From: JBDRHL01 sp043816955
Lineage (GTDB): Bacteria > Planctomycetota > Phycisphaerae > Sedimentisphaerales > CAYZTY01
Direction: 5' to 3'
DNA length: 38,287 nt
Assembly (NCBI GenBank): GCA_043816955.1
Contig: JBDRHL010000056.1
Coordinates: 1-38,287, forward strand
The notes under the pieces were generated by a model. The model had not been told where the DNA came from, did not search any database, and saw only the letters and a program-made list of their open reading frames with translations. The stretch's first letter is position 1. Every line of letters starts with the position of its first letter. Shown here piece after piece: positions 16,402 to 24,850 of this stretch. Both the position numbers and the translations under genes were made by a program.

Positions 16402-19019
16402 AAAAATTAATGGTAGTTCTGATTTTGGTTGTAATTAGCTTGCAGGTATCCGAAGTTGTAGGTGATCCGACCTATCCTGACGGATATGTTTTTGGCTTTG
16501 AAAGCAACTTTTCAAACTGGCGGGATCATACGTATAGTTTACCTTACCATTACGCCAGCGGCGGCAATCCCGACGGTCATTTTCAGTCACACGTCAGGGC
16601 TAAGCCGTGGTACTACCCTTATGACAGCGCCCAGGCAGGCACATCCGGACCGCTCGTCGGCAATTTATGGCAAAAATACGGCAATGACTTCTCGTTCACA
16701 GTCGACATCAAAGTAGCTACTCCAGGTGTTACCGTTACGCAGATAGACTATCAGCTTAACGGCAACGGTGGATGGGATTATACATGGCCGGGCTCATGGA
16801 CAAGTGAGGACGGTTGGATAACGTTGAGAGCACCGATTGTATATGGCGACGATACCGGCTGGGACAATCGAGGTGTAACGAGTTGGAATGATGTCGTAGC
16901 AAACGCCACTAAATACGCTTGTTTGATAGGCTATGCCGACGACGGCGAAGCCTTTTCATTAGCTATCGACAACTGGGGCTATACGCCCGGCCATACCGCA
17001 CCGCCTGTACCGCCCACAAAGGCGTTATTAAATTATGCCGTAGCATGGTGGCAGATGGATACAACTAACGATACCGTTGGCCTCAATTCAGAATTGACTG
17101 TTGCCGGCAACGCTTCGGTTGGAAATTATGCCGCTGATCTCAATGACATCGGTCCGGCTGCTAACAATTATTACGCGAACTTCCCAAACCATACCAACGG
17201 GGACTATCTTAATGCAGGACAGGGAGAAAACAACAGACTCCAGATAACAGAGGCACACACATTTTATATTCGCGTAAAATTCGATGATCTCTCGATAACA
17301 CAGTATCTTTTCAGTAAATACGACCATGCGATTGGTCCAAATGGACAAAGAAATCGAACCGCGTATTTGAGAGCAGAGAATAATACACTCAAATACGCTA
17401 TTGGTGATGGCACCAGCAGTGCCGGCCTTGCCGAAGTTACAGGTCTGTCACAAAATACCTGGTATGATATTGCCGCAGTATTCGATCCGGATAGCGACCA
17501 GATAGCCTTGTATGTAATAGATCCGAATACTCGCAGTCTCTTAATGAGCGATACGTGTGTTGTTATAGTCAACAGCATTCCGATGGATTGTCCCGTGCCG
17601 TTTACGATTGGCGACAGGCTCACCTGGAACGGCTCAAGCTGGGTACCGGTAGGCAATTCGGCAATGGACGGGGCTGTAGAGATGGCTGCTATATGGGGAT
17701 ATCCTTACGCATTGCAGGATTTGCAGGATTTGGATGTCAACTCGCTGCCGAGTAAATTTGCCCTTGGCTTTTGCGTCAGCACGGACTGGCTTCACCAGAC
17801 TACCTGTTATCAAGAGATGCCCATCTGGGCCGAACACGGTATGAACAAGCTTTACGTGCTCAAAATGATAAGCGGAAATATAATAGGCGACCTTGACCGA
17901 TACGATTTTATCTTTAATATTGGAGCACAGTACGGCATAGAGTCATATCCAGGCCTTATGTTTGGAATGGAAGAGCCTGCGAATCGCCAAACACTCATAG
18001 ACTATGCCAAGGCACACCGAAATATGCCCGGTATGGCCGGTTATGCCCACAATGACGAGCCGGTGGATAATGTCGCTTATCAGGACTTCAAAGACGTTTA
18101 TGAAATGTTAAAAAAATACGACCCTGCTCATGCGGTGTGGTGCGAGTTTACTTCTTCGATAAGGTGGCATACTGAATGGATTCCATATTGCGATATTCCT
18201 TCTGCCGGCTGCTATGCGCTTGGATGGGGCTATGAGCTTTGGGAATCGACGGTACTTGCCCGGCAGATGCGGGATTTGGCACAACAGGCCGGCCGCAAAA
18301 CGAGCACTTTTCTTCTGCAATGTGCAGACTACCATAACGGCGATCTTCTTTTCCCGACCCTGGAGCAGAATCGTTATCTTTCTTATGGTCCGCTTACTGT
18401 CGGATGTGACGGCCTGCTATATTACAGCCGTGACGCTCAATGGATACATCATCCTGAGAATCTCGATAATATTATTTATCCTGTCTGTGATGAGCTCAGA
18501 GCACTGGACGATGTTCTGGTTTCCGATGACCCTGTACCGACTGTAACCACAAACCACGATCGATGGACTACCGGCAATCAAATCTACGGCTGGTACGTAA
18601 ACGATATAACATACCTGGTGAAATCATACAACGATGACGTCTATATCTTTGCAGTGAACAATAAAGACATCGCCATTTCGGTAACATTTGACCTTACCTG
18701 CTTAACTCAATCTATGGCTGGCGAAGTCAACGTTCTATACGAGTCAGGCAGAGCAATATCTTTAACCCGAAATGGGAACACGGCCCAATTTACGGATTCA
18801 TTCGCTGGGTACGGTACACATGTTTATAAAATTCTCGCCAGCCGATGCGGCGATAGTGAGCACCCGTATCCAAACGGCGATTTGTCGCAGGATTGCAATG
18901 TCAATTTCGACGATCTGGAAATGTTTGCACATGGTTGGCTGGAGCAATACGATTTCTTAGATTTTACTGTACTAGCGGAAAATTGGCAGTATTGTAATGC
19001 CCCACAGGGATGTCAATAA
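16398..19019 (+). CDS. Composite secreted protein: laminin-B-like, LamG-like, GH-like barrel, dockerin-like
   Basis: 873 aa. ATG 16398 overlaps the upstream TGA (ATGA), a classic coupled start. The frame is open back to 16329, but the signal peptide MKKLMVVLILVVIS... to VVG fixes the start. Modules: laminin-B-like (about 30-198; GGNPDGHFQ, DGWITLRAP, IDNWGY), LamG-like (about 212-451; AVAWWQMD, SKYDHAIGP, WYDIAAVFDPDSDQI), GH-like barrel (about 452-812; GYAHNDEPVDN, FTSSIRWHTEWIPY, NRYLSYGPLTVG), and dockerin-like tail from 817 (CGDSEHPYPNGDLSQDC). Each module type is present singly in an upstream neighbour, so the gene looks like a product of local module shuffling. Likely a surface enzyme on a polysaccharide, family unassigned. 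Confidence 0.83.
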   Translation: MKKLMVVLILVVISLQVSEVVGDPTYPDGYVFGFESNFSNWRDHTYSLPYHYASGGNPDGHFQSHVRAKPWYYPYDSAQAGTSGPLVGNLWQKYGNDFSFTVDIKVATPGVTVTQIDYQLNGNGGWDYTWPGSWTSEDGWITLRAPIVYGDDTGWDNRGVTSWNDVVANATKYACLIGYADDGEAFSLAIDNWGYTPGHTAPPVPPTKALLNYAVAWWQMDTTNDTVGLNSELTVAGNASVGNYAADLNDIGPAANNYYANFPNHTNGDYLNAGQGENNRLQITEAHTFYIRVKFDDLSITQYLFSKYDHAIGPNGQRNRTAYLRAENNTLKYAIGDGTSSAGLAEVTGLSQNTWYDIAAVFDPDSDQIALYVIDPNTRSLLMSDTCVVIVNSIPMDCPVPFTIGDRLTWNGSSWVPVGNSAMDGAVEMAAIWGYPYALQDLQDLDVNSLPSKFALGFCVSTDWLHQTTCYQEMPIWAEHGMNKLYVLKMISGNIIGDLDRYDFIFNIGAQYGIESYPGLMFGMEEPANRQTLIDYAKAHRNMPGMAGYAHNDEPVDNVAYQDFKDVYEMLKKYDPAHAVWCEFTSSIRWHTEWIPYCDIPSAGCYALGWGYELWESTVLARQMRDLAQQAGRKTSTFLLQCADYHNGDLLFPTLEQNRYLSYGPLTVGCDGLLYYSRDAQWIHHPENLDNIIYPVCDELRALDDVLVSDDPVPTVTTNHDRWTTGNQIYGWYVNDITYLVKSYNDDVYIFAVNNKDIAISVTFDLTCLTQSMAGEVNVLYESGRAISLTRNGNTAQFTDSFAGYGTHVYKILASRCGDSEHPYPNGDLSQDCNVNFDDLEMFAHGWLEQYDFLDFTVLAENWQYCNAPQGCQ

Positions 19020-19040
19020 ACTTGTGCATATCTGGTAATT

Positions 19041-21170
19041 ATGATTAAAAAATTCAGGCTTACATCGGATGTAATTATTGTTGCAACACAGAAGTTGGCA
19101 AAGCCCGTTCTAAATGCTGTCGCCGTTTTTCAGGCCGACTTCAAAACCATCTTCGGTTCGACCGCTGCACTTATTGAGTCACCATCAACGTATGACAGGC
19201 CGGTTATTCTTATTGAAACCGATTCGAACGATAGGAATTTAACAGGCGGATTCGAAAACTTCACAATACAGGTTATCGAAAAGCATCCGTTAGCTGCAAA
19301 TGCCCGGCAGATATTGCACGTCAGGGGTACTTGCATGGGACTTGTCAGAGCTCTTTACCATATAAGTAGCAGGTATCTTGGTATCGACCCATTCTGGTTC
19401 TGGACAGGCAAAACACCTTCCAAAAAAGATTGCATTGAAATATCGCCAACCGAATACAGTGTTTATAATTCACCATTTCGCTACAGGGGCTGGTTCGTAA
19501 ATGGGGAGGATTGTCTTCTGGGATGGGAGAATGAGTATCCGCCGTCTGAAAAAGTCTGGAAGCCGGTTTTGGAAACACTTCTTCGTTGCGGCGGTAATAT
19601 GGTATGCGCCGGTACCGACCTACCTCGTAACAGTGCTCATCATGCACTTGCCGGCGATATGGGGCTTATTCTTACCCACCACCACGCAGAGCCTCTCGGA
19701 GCTGATATGTTTGCCAGAAGATACCCGGATACGAAACCGATATATATCGGCAACGAAACGCTTTTTGAAGATATTTGGATAGAAGCAATCGAAAGACAAA
19801 AAACACATGATGTGATCTGGACACTCGGCTTTCGCGGACAAGGCGACAGACCTTTCTGGACTGACGCTCCGGATTATGACAATTCGCAAAAACGAGGCGA
19901 TCTTATCAGCCGGGTCATTAATCATCAATACCAGGTGCTATCAAAGTATATTCCATCTCCCGTATGCTGCACAAATATTTACGGCGAGATAACGGAGTTG
20001 TATCGTCAAGGCTATCTGGAACTGCCTGACGGAATCATAAAAATCTGGGCAGACAATGGCTTCGGCAAAATGGTGTCACGGCGTATCGGGCGAGATAATC
20101 CCCGAATCTCCAGTTTGCCGGAGAAAGATTATCCCGGGCCTCACGGTGTTTATTATCATGTAAACTATCACGACCTTAAGCATTCTAACCAGCTCACGGA
20201 GCTTCAATCACCTTATCTGATCGCTGATGAAATACGGCGGTGTATTGAAGCCGGTGCAGAAGAATATTTCATAGTAAATTCCGGCCACATTCGGCCGCAC
20301 GTTTATACTCTCGACTTGATTTCCAGAATATGGGCAGATTTAACAACTGACCCTGACAGGCACCGCCTGGATTTCGTTGCAAACTATTACCCCGATAACC
20401 AGGCAAAGGTGTTACGGTGCTATGAAAAATATTTCGAATTACCCGTTGAATTAGCGGACAATACCGACGAAAAGGCAGGCGAAGAATTCTATCATCATTC
20501 CGCCCGGCAGATCATAACCGCATGGTTGAAAGGTCAGACAATCCAGTCATCTGAAGACCTTTCTATCCTGGCGGGCGAGAAACCTTTTGCCGATCAGCTA
20601 AACTGGTATCTTAGCAAGGCTCAGGAAAAACTCGATCAATGGCAGCGGCTCCACAACGACGGCCTGGATGCCTTACAGGATTTAGCCGGACAGCAGGAAA
20701 GGTCATTCAAGGATTCACTGCTGCTGTTCGTAACTCTCCATCTCACTGGAAGTAAGGGGCTTATCGCTCTTTGCCGGGCATTTAACGCTTTTTATACGAA
20801 TAACATAATGAATGCGTTTCTTTATGCTTCGCAAGCAAAATGGGCATACCAAAATGGCCTTGAGGCCATGAAGGACTGTGAATATGGCAAATGGCATAAT
20901 TACTACCGTGGCGATTGGTTAACCAACATAAAAGCAACTGTAGAAATGTGTGCTTCACTGCAGTGCTATCTAAGGGTTACGGGTGATGGCCCAAACCTGT
21001 TTGGCTGGTATCAAAAATATCTGATTCGCCCTGAAGAAAGGGGAGTAAAGCTGGCATATATTAATCGCAAGACTCTTGAGAATGATAAACTTGCCGAAAA
21101 ACTTATCGCTTTTCTGTCAAAAACAAAAACCCCAGAGTTTGATATTCTTTGCAATATACACTCAATTTGA
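19041..21170 (+). CDS. GH115-family-like alpha-glucuronidase
   Basis: 709 aa. GH115 enzymes remove (4-O-methyl)-glucuronic acid side chains from xylan-type polymers. Diagnostic regions: GMGLVRALYHISSRYLGIDPFWFW near the N-terminus (the family's N-terminal domain), then CTNIYGEITELYRQGYLELPD and IKIWADNGFG (about 309-340), and GVYYHVNYHDLK (about 368-380), which match the catalytic barrel order of GH115. It is somewhat shorter than many GH115 enzymes and has no signal peptide, so it probably acts in the cytoplasm on imported oligosaccharides. It starts 21 bases after the previous stop without a clear RBS. The kinase and KDPG aldolase just downstream fit release of a uronic acid. Confidence 0.8.
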   Translation: MIKKFRLTSDVIIVATQKLAKPVLNAVAVFQADFKTIFGSTAALIESPSTYDRPVILIETDSNDRNLTGGFENFTIQVIEKHPLAANARQILHVRGTCMGLVRALYHISSRYLGIDPFWFWTGKTPSKKDCIEISPTEYSVYNSPFRYRGWFVNGEDCLLGWENEYPPSEKVWKPVLETLLRCGGNMVCAGTDLPRNSAHHALAGDMGLILTHHHAEPLGADMFARRYPDTKPIYIGNETLFEDIWIEAIERQKTHDVIWTLGFRGQGDRPFWTDAPDYDNSQKRGDLISRVINHQYQVLSKYIPSPVCCTNIYGEITELYRQGYLELPDGIIKIWADNGFGKMVSRRIGRDNPRISSLPEKDYPGPHGVYYHVNYHDLKHSNQLTELQSPYLIADEIRRCIEAGAEEYFIVNSGHIRPHVYTLDLISRIWADLTTDPDRHRLDFVANYYPDNQAKVLRCYEKYFELPVELADNTDEKAGEEFYHHSARQIITAWLKGQTIQSSEDLSILAGEKPFADQLNWYLSKAQEKLDQWQRLHNDGLDALQDLAGQQERSFKDSLLLFVTLHLTGSKGLIALCRAFNAFYTNNIMNAFLYASQAKWAYQNGLEAMKDCEYGKWHNYYRGDWLTNIKATVEMCASLQCYLRVTGDGPNLFGWYQKYLIRPEERGVKLAYINRKTLENDKLAEKLIAFLSKTKTPEFDILCNIHSI

Positions 21171-21227
21171 TAAACACCTGGCGGAACTATTTCGATTTAA
21201 CCAACCAGTTACCGGAGGCCTGGTACA

Positions 21228-22274
21228 ATGAAATATGACTTAGTGACATTTGGTGAATGTATGGTTAGGCTGACGGCGCCTGGTAATATGCGGCTGGAGC
21301 AGACGACAAGCCTGAATCTATCTGTTGGTGGCGCAGAATGGACTGTTGCCTGTAACGTGTCAAGACTTGGTTGCAAAACTGCCTGGCTGTCTCGCCTTGT
21401 TGATAACTGGGCGGGACGCCAAATAATTAATCAAGCTTGCATGCATGGCGTTGATACTTCACTTGTGGTTATGGAGGAATTTGATGGTGTGGGGTTACTC
21501 AGAAATGGTTTCTACCATGTTGAAGTTGGTGTTGGGCCTCGTTCAAGCAGTGTAACTTACGACCGTGGGCACACCGCAATCGCCACCATGACATATGATA
21601 TGGTAGATTGGAATAGTGTTCTCTCTGGAACTCGCTGGCTGCACATAAGCGGCATAACACCTGCTTTGTCTGAAGAGCTTGGCGATATTTGTATAAAACT
21701 ATTCAAACAAGCTGCTGAACTAGGTGTAACAGCAAGTTATGATTTAAACTTCCGATCCAAACTGTGGACATCACACCAAGCACAGGCAATAAATAAAAAA
21801 ATTGTTCCATATGTGAAAGTCCTGATCGGTAATGAAGAAGATTTTGAGAAATGTCTGGGCTACAAAATACCTGCCGGTGATTCTGATTATTCAAAACTTG
21901 ATCCGACCGGTTATATGCAGATGGTGGAGAAAGTCAGAAAGGATTATCCCAATATAGAAATAGTCGGCACAACGTTGCGTGAGGCAAAGACCGGTAGACT
22001 CAATAACTGGTGTGTACTGGTTCAGGATGGTCGGAAGTCTTATCTCAGCAGAACCTATGAGAATCTCGAAATTGTCGATCGTGTTGGCGGAGGAGATAGT
22101 TTTGCTTCGGCTGTTATTTATGGATTGCTGAATGACTGGCCAACAGAGAGAATATGTGAGTTTGCCGGAGCATATAGTGCCCTTGCTCACACTTTCCCAG
22201 GTGACGTTAACTGGGCAGCCATTGATGAGGTTGAAAATGTTATGCAGGGTAAATCTGCCCGAATTTCGCGATGA
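21228..22274 (+). CDS. kdgK: 2-keto-3-deoxygluconate kinase (PfkB family)
   Basis: 348 aa, PfkB/ribokinase fold. It would phosphorylate 2-keto-3-deoxy-D-gluconate with ATP to KDPG. N-terminal LVTFGECMVRLTAPG and NLSVGGAEWTVACNVSRLG are typical of KDG kinases. The ATP/anion-hole motif VGGGDSFASAVIYG contains the catalytic base Asp290. GGAGG lies 9 bases before ATG. KDPG aldolase starts 17 bases after the stop, giving the kinase/aldolase pair of the lower uronate (Ashwell) pathway. A different PfkB sugar kinase role is possible but less likely with this neighbour. Confidence 0.88.
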   Translation: MKYDLVTFGECMVRLTAPGNMRLEQTTSLNLSVGGAEWTVACNVSRLGCKTAWLSRLVDNWAGRQIINQACMHGVDTSLVVMEEFDGVGLLRNGFYHVEVGVGPRSSSVTYDRGHTAIATMTYDMVDWNSVLSGTRWLHISGITPALSEELGDICIKLFKQAAELGVTASYDLNFRSKLWTSHQAQAINKKIVPYVKVLIGNEEDFEKCLGYKIPAGDSDYSKLDPTGYMQMVEKVRKDYPNIEIVGTTLREAKTGRLNNWCVLVQDGRKSYLSRTYENLEIVDRVGGGDSFASAVIYGLLNDWPTERICEFAGAYSALAHTFPGDVNWAAIDEVENVMQGKSARISR

Positions 22275-22291
22275 ACCAGTGAGGGAAGAAA

Positions 22292-22933
22292 GTGAAAGAT
22301 GCGCTTAAAATTGTAACCGATAGCGGTGTTGTTGCCATTATCCGCACTAACTGTAAGGAAGGGCTTATTGAAACCGTCCATGCGATATCGGAAGGTGGCA
22401 TAAAGGCGATTGAGATAACCACGAATACTCCTGACGCCCTTAATGTGATTGCCGATTTGTCAACGATTTATGACCGGGATTTTGCGATAGGCGCAGGGAC
22501 GGTTCTTGATGCAAAAGCCGCAGAAGCAGCTATAAAGCATGGTGCAGAATTTCTGGTGACTCCTAATTTCGACCGAACTGCAATCACGTTAGCAAAAAAG
22601 CACGGCATAATGATCTGTTCCGGGGCACTTACACCGACCGAGATCATAAATGCATATGAAGCAGGCTCTCAGATAGTAAAGGTCTTTCCGTCAGGCAGCC
22701 TTGGGCCAGGCTACATCAAAGCTCTAAAAGGCCCATTGTCACATATCCCGCTAATGGCTGTCGGAGGAGTAAATACTGGTAACGTTACAGAATTTTTTAA
22801 ATGTGGAGCATCTGCTGTAGGGGTTGGAGGCGGGCTTATAAAGAATGATCTGATTGCAAATGGAAATTTCGGCGCTATAACCGATTTGGTTGCCCGGTTT
22901 GTTAAGGTTGTTAAACAGGCTCGCAATATCTGA
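22292..22933 (+). CDS. eda: KDPG/KHG aldolase
   Basis: 213 aa, full length for class I 2-keto-3-deoxy-6-phosphogluconate / 4-hydroxy-2-oxoglutarate aldolase, which splits KDPG to pyruvate and glyceraldehyde 3-phosphate. The Schiff-base lysine is Lys130 in IVKVFPSG. Other signatures are AIEITTNTPDA, GAGTVLDAKAA, FLVTPNFD and PLMAVGGVNTGNV. It starts with GTG (22292-22294) preceded by AGGGA at good spacing, so the unusual start is supported. It is coupled to the kinase upstream. Confidence 0.93.
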   Translation: MKDALKIVTDSGVVAIIRTNCKEGLIETVHAISEGGIKAIEITTNTPDALNVIADLSTIYDRDFAIGAGTVLDAKAAEAAIKHGAEFLVTPNFDRTAITLAKKHGIMICSGALTPTEIINAYEAGSQIVKVFPSGSLGPGYIKALKGPLSHIPLMAVGGVNTGNVTEFFKCGASAVGVGGGLIKNDLIANGNFGAITDLVARFVKVVKQARNI

Positions 22934-22965
22934 TACTGGATTGCTATGACGAAAAATCCAAAGAA

Positions 22966-23877
22966 ATGCTGCCTGATATCGTAAGCCCATGTGATGATAG
23001 AGATAATTTTATGGGAGATAAAGAAGATAAATTTGTTACTCTGGCAAAACAAACAATTATGAATAAATCGAATAAAAAAAAATACCCTGTTCTGGATATT
23101 CATGCCCACTTGGGAAATCACAAAATCCCGAGAATGTCAGTTAATGATGATGCAAAGTTTATCGACACTGCTCGGAGAGCCGGTATTACAGCTTCCGTCG
23201 TATCCCACGCAGATGCTTTGGGCAGCCGAGATTATAGTGTTCAGCAGAAGTTTAATAAAAAACTGCTCAGTATTGCGGAAAAAAACAAACAAATCCTCGT
23301 CTGGTGGGTAACTGACCCTACGCAGCAGGCAAGTCTTGATTCTGTGCGAGAAATCGCTACGCACCCATTGGTTGTTGGCTGCAAAGTACACCCACGGTTG
23401 CATAATTATCCATTTTCTCAATACGCGGGGGAAATATGCACCTTGGCTGAGGATACAAATCTGCCTGTAATAACACATGCCGGCAACAAAGGTAATATGC
23501 CCACACAGATTGTAAAAGCCTTAAGGCCTTTCTCTGCCGTCAAATTCATAATTGCCCATTTCGGCAATTGCGGAAATTACAAAGATCACGTCAATGCCTT
23601 GAAACAAGCGGGCAATAATGTTTTGGTTGATACATCGTCGGCGGTGTCCATAGAGTGCGGCCTTATCGAGCAAGGCGTTAAAGAGTTAGGTGCTCAAAGG
23701 TTCCTGTTTGGTTCAGACCACCCCTGTTACCATCCTTCAAGTCAGGCATACAGAATATATCATGCTGATTTAGATGAAAACACAAAAAGAAGAATCCTTT
23801 GGCAAAATGCTGCTGAAAATATACTAAAACCATCACAAGTAGAGATTGTAAAGGAGTTATTCAATGAGAAGCAATGA
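22966..23877 (+). CDS. Amidohydrolase-family protein (PF04909 type)
   Basis: 303 aa in the longest form. The metal-dependent hydrolase barrel is marked by VLDIHAHLG (HxH on strand 1), VGCKVHPRLHNY, PVITHAGNKG (His), FIIAHFGNCG and FLFGSDHPCYHP (terminal Asp). Relatives include lactonases, decarboxylases and hydratases of small carboxylated sugars. The start is uncertain: ATG 22966, 23011 and 23059 are all in frame and none has a good RBS. Homology seems to begin just after 23059. Its end overlaps the next gene by 14 bases, implying a joint function with that DHDPS-type lyase, perhaps opening a lactone or hydrating a keto-acid in uronate breakdown. Confidence 0.8.
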   Translation: MLPDIVSPCDDRDNFMGDKEDKFVTLAKQTIMNKSNKKKYPVLDIHAHLGNHKIPRMSVNDDAKFIDTARRAGITASVVSHADALGSRDYSVQQKFNKKLLSIAEKNKQILVWWVTDPTQQASLDSVREIATHPLVVGCKVHPRLHNYPFSQYAGEICTLAEDTNLPVITHAGNKGNMPTQIVKALRPFSAVKFIIAHFGNCGNYKDHVNALKQAGNNVLVDTSSAVSIECGLIEQGVKELGAQRFLFGSDHPCYHPSSQAYRIYHADLDENTKRRILWQNAAENILKPSQVEIVKELFNEKQ

Positions 23878-24790
23878 ACTGCACGGCGTATGGGTGGCTT
23901 TGCCAACTGCCTGGGATGAAAACGAAAATTTCGATGCTAAAACATATCAGGCAGACATAGAATATTTGTGTACCACCGGTATTCATGGAATATATTCCGG
24001 TGGAACAACCGGAGAATTCTACAATCAGGATTTTGATGATTTTACCGCAATTAATTCCGTGCTTCTAAAAACCACATCAAAGATGAACGTTCCTGCACAG
24101 GTAGGAGCGACCGCACTTTCGACAAAAGAAGTTGCCAAAAGGATGGAATGGGCCGTCGATAATGGCGCAAAAGGTTTTCAGATTGCACTGCCTTATTGGC
24201 TTAAAATGGGCGACGATGAGGTTTTAACCTTTTTTGAAGATATTTCAAGAGTCGCAGCAAATGCTTACATAATCCATTATGACACAATGCGATCTAAAAG
24301 AAGCATCTCACCTGATCTTTATAAAAAAATAAGGCAAAATGTTCCAAACCTTGTCGGTTCAAAATTGGCTTCCGACAGGATCGACTCTATGAAACCCTGT
24401 TTGAAAGAAATGCCCAACTTTACCATATTTGTTGGTGAAGCAGAGCTTTATGACGGTATTAAAGCCGGCGTCAAAGGTACATATTCAAGTCTTGTAATGA
24501 CAAATCCCGCTTACATGCTGGATTATTATAATGCATGCTGTAATAATGACGACGAAAAAGCCCTGGCTATGAAAAACCGGATAGTTAAGTTTTTTGATGA
24601 AGCGATAGATATATATATTCAACAAGGCTATTGGGATAGTGCTCTGGACAGGCTGCAGGCTTCATTAAATCCCAACCTTAATTGTGGCCTTGCCTGTAGA
24701 AAGCCTTACAAATTTTTTACCCAGGAAATTCTTGACAAAACAAAACAATGGTTGAAAGATAATGACCCCGATTTACTCCTCCACACATAG
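23864..24790 (+). CDS. DHDPS/N-acetylneuraminate lyase family aldolase or dehydratase
   Basis: 308 aa, the usual length of this class I aldolase family. GIYSGGTTGEFYN carries the pyruvate-carboxylate binding loop. Tyr139 in IIHYDTM fits the catalytic tyrosine. Lys167 in LVGSKLAS is the Schiff-base lysine. The usual YN.P and K-D/E-S contexts differ, so it is neither ordinary DapA nor NanA. Keto-deoxy-sugar dehydratases or aldolases are the likely functional group. AAGGAG precedes ATG 23864, inside the end of the amidohydrolase gene. With KDG kinase and KDPG aldolase nearby, it may provide a second, unphosphorylated branch for another sugar acid. Confidence 0.85.
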   Translation: MRSNELHGVWVALPTAWDENENFDAKTYQADIEYLCTTGIHGIYSGGTTGEFYNQDFDDFTAINSVLLKTTSKMNVPAQVGATALSTKEVAKRMEWAVDNGAKGFQIALPYWLKMGDDEVLTFFEDISRVAANAYIIHYDTMRSKRSISPDLYKKIRQNVPNLVGSKLASDRIDSMKPCLKEMPNFTIFVGEAELYDGIKAGVKGTYSSLVMTNPAYMLDYYNACCNNDDEKALAMKNRIVKFFDEAIDIYIQQGYWDSALDRLQASLNPNLNCGLACRKPYKFFTQEILDKTKQWLKDNDPDLLLHT

Positions 24791-24850
24791 ATTTAGAAGC
24801 TTAAGTGTATTTTGATTTGAAGTGAAGCACAAAATTAAAGGAATCTTGTC

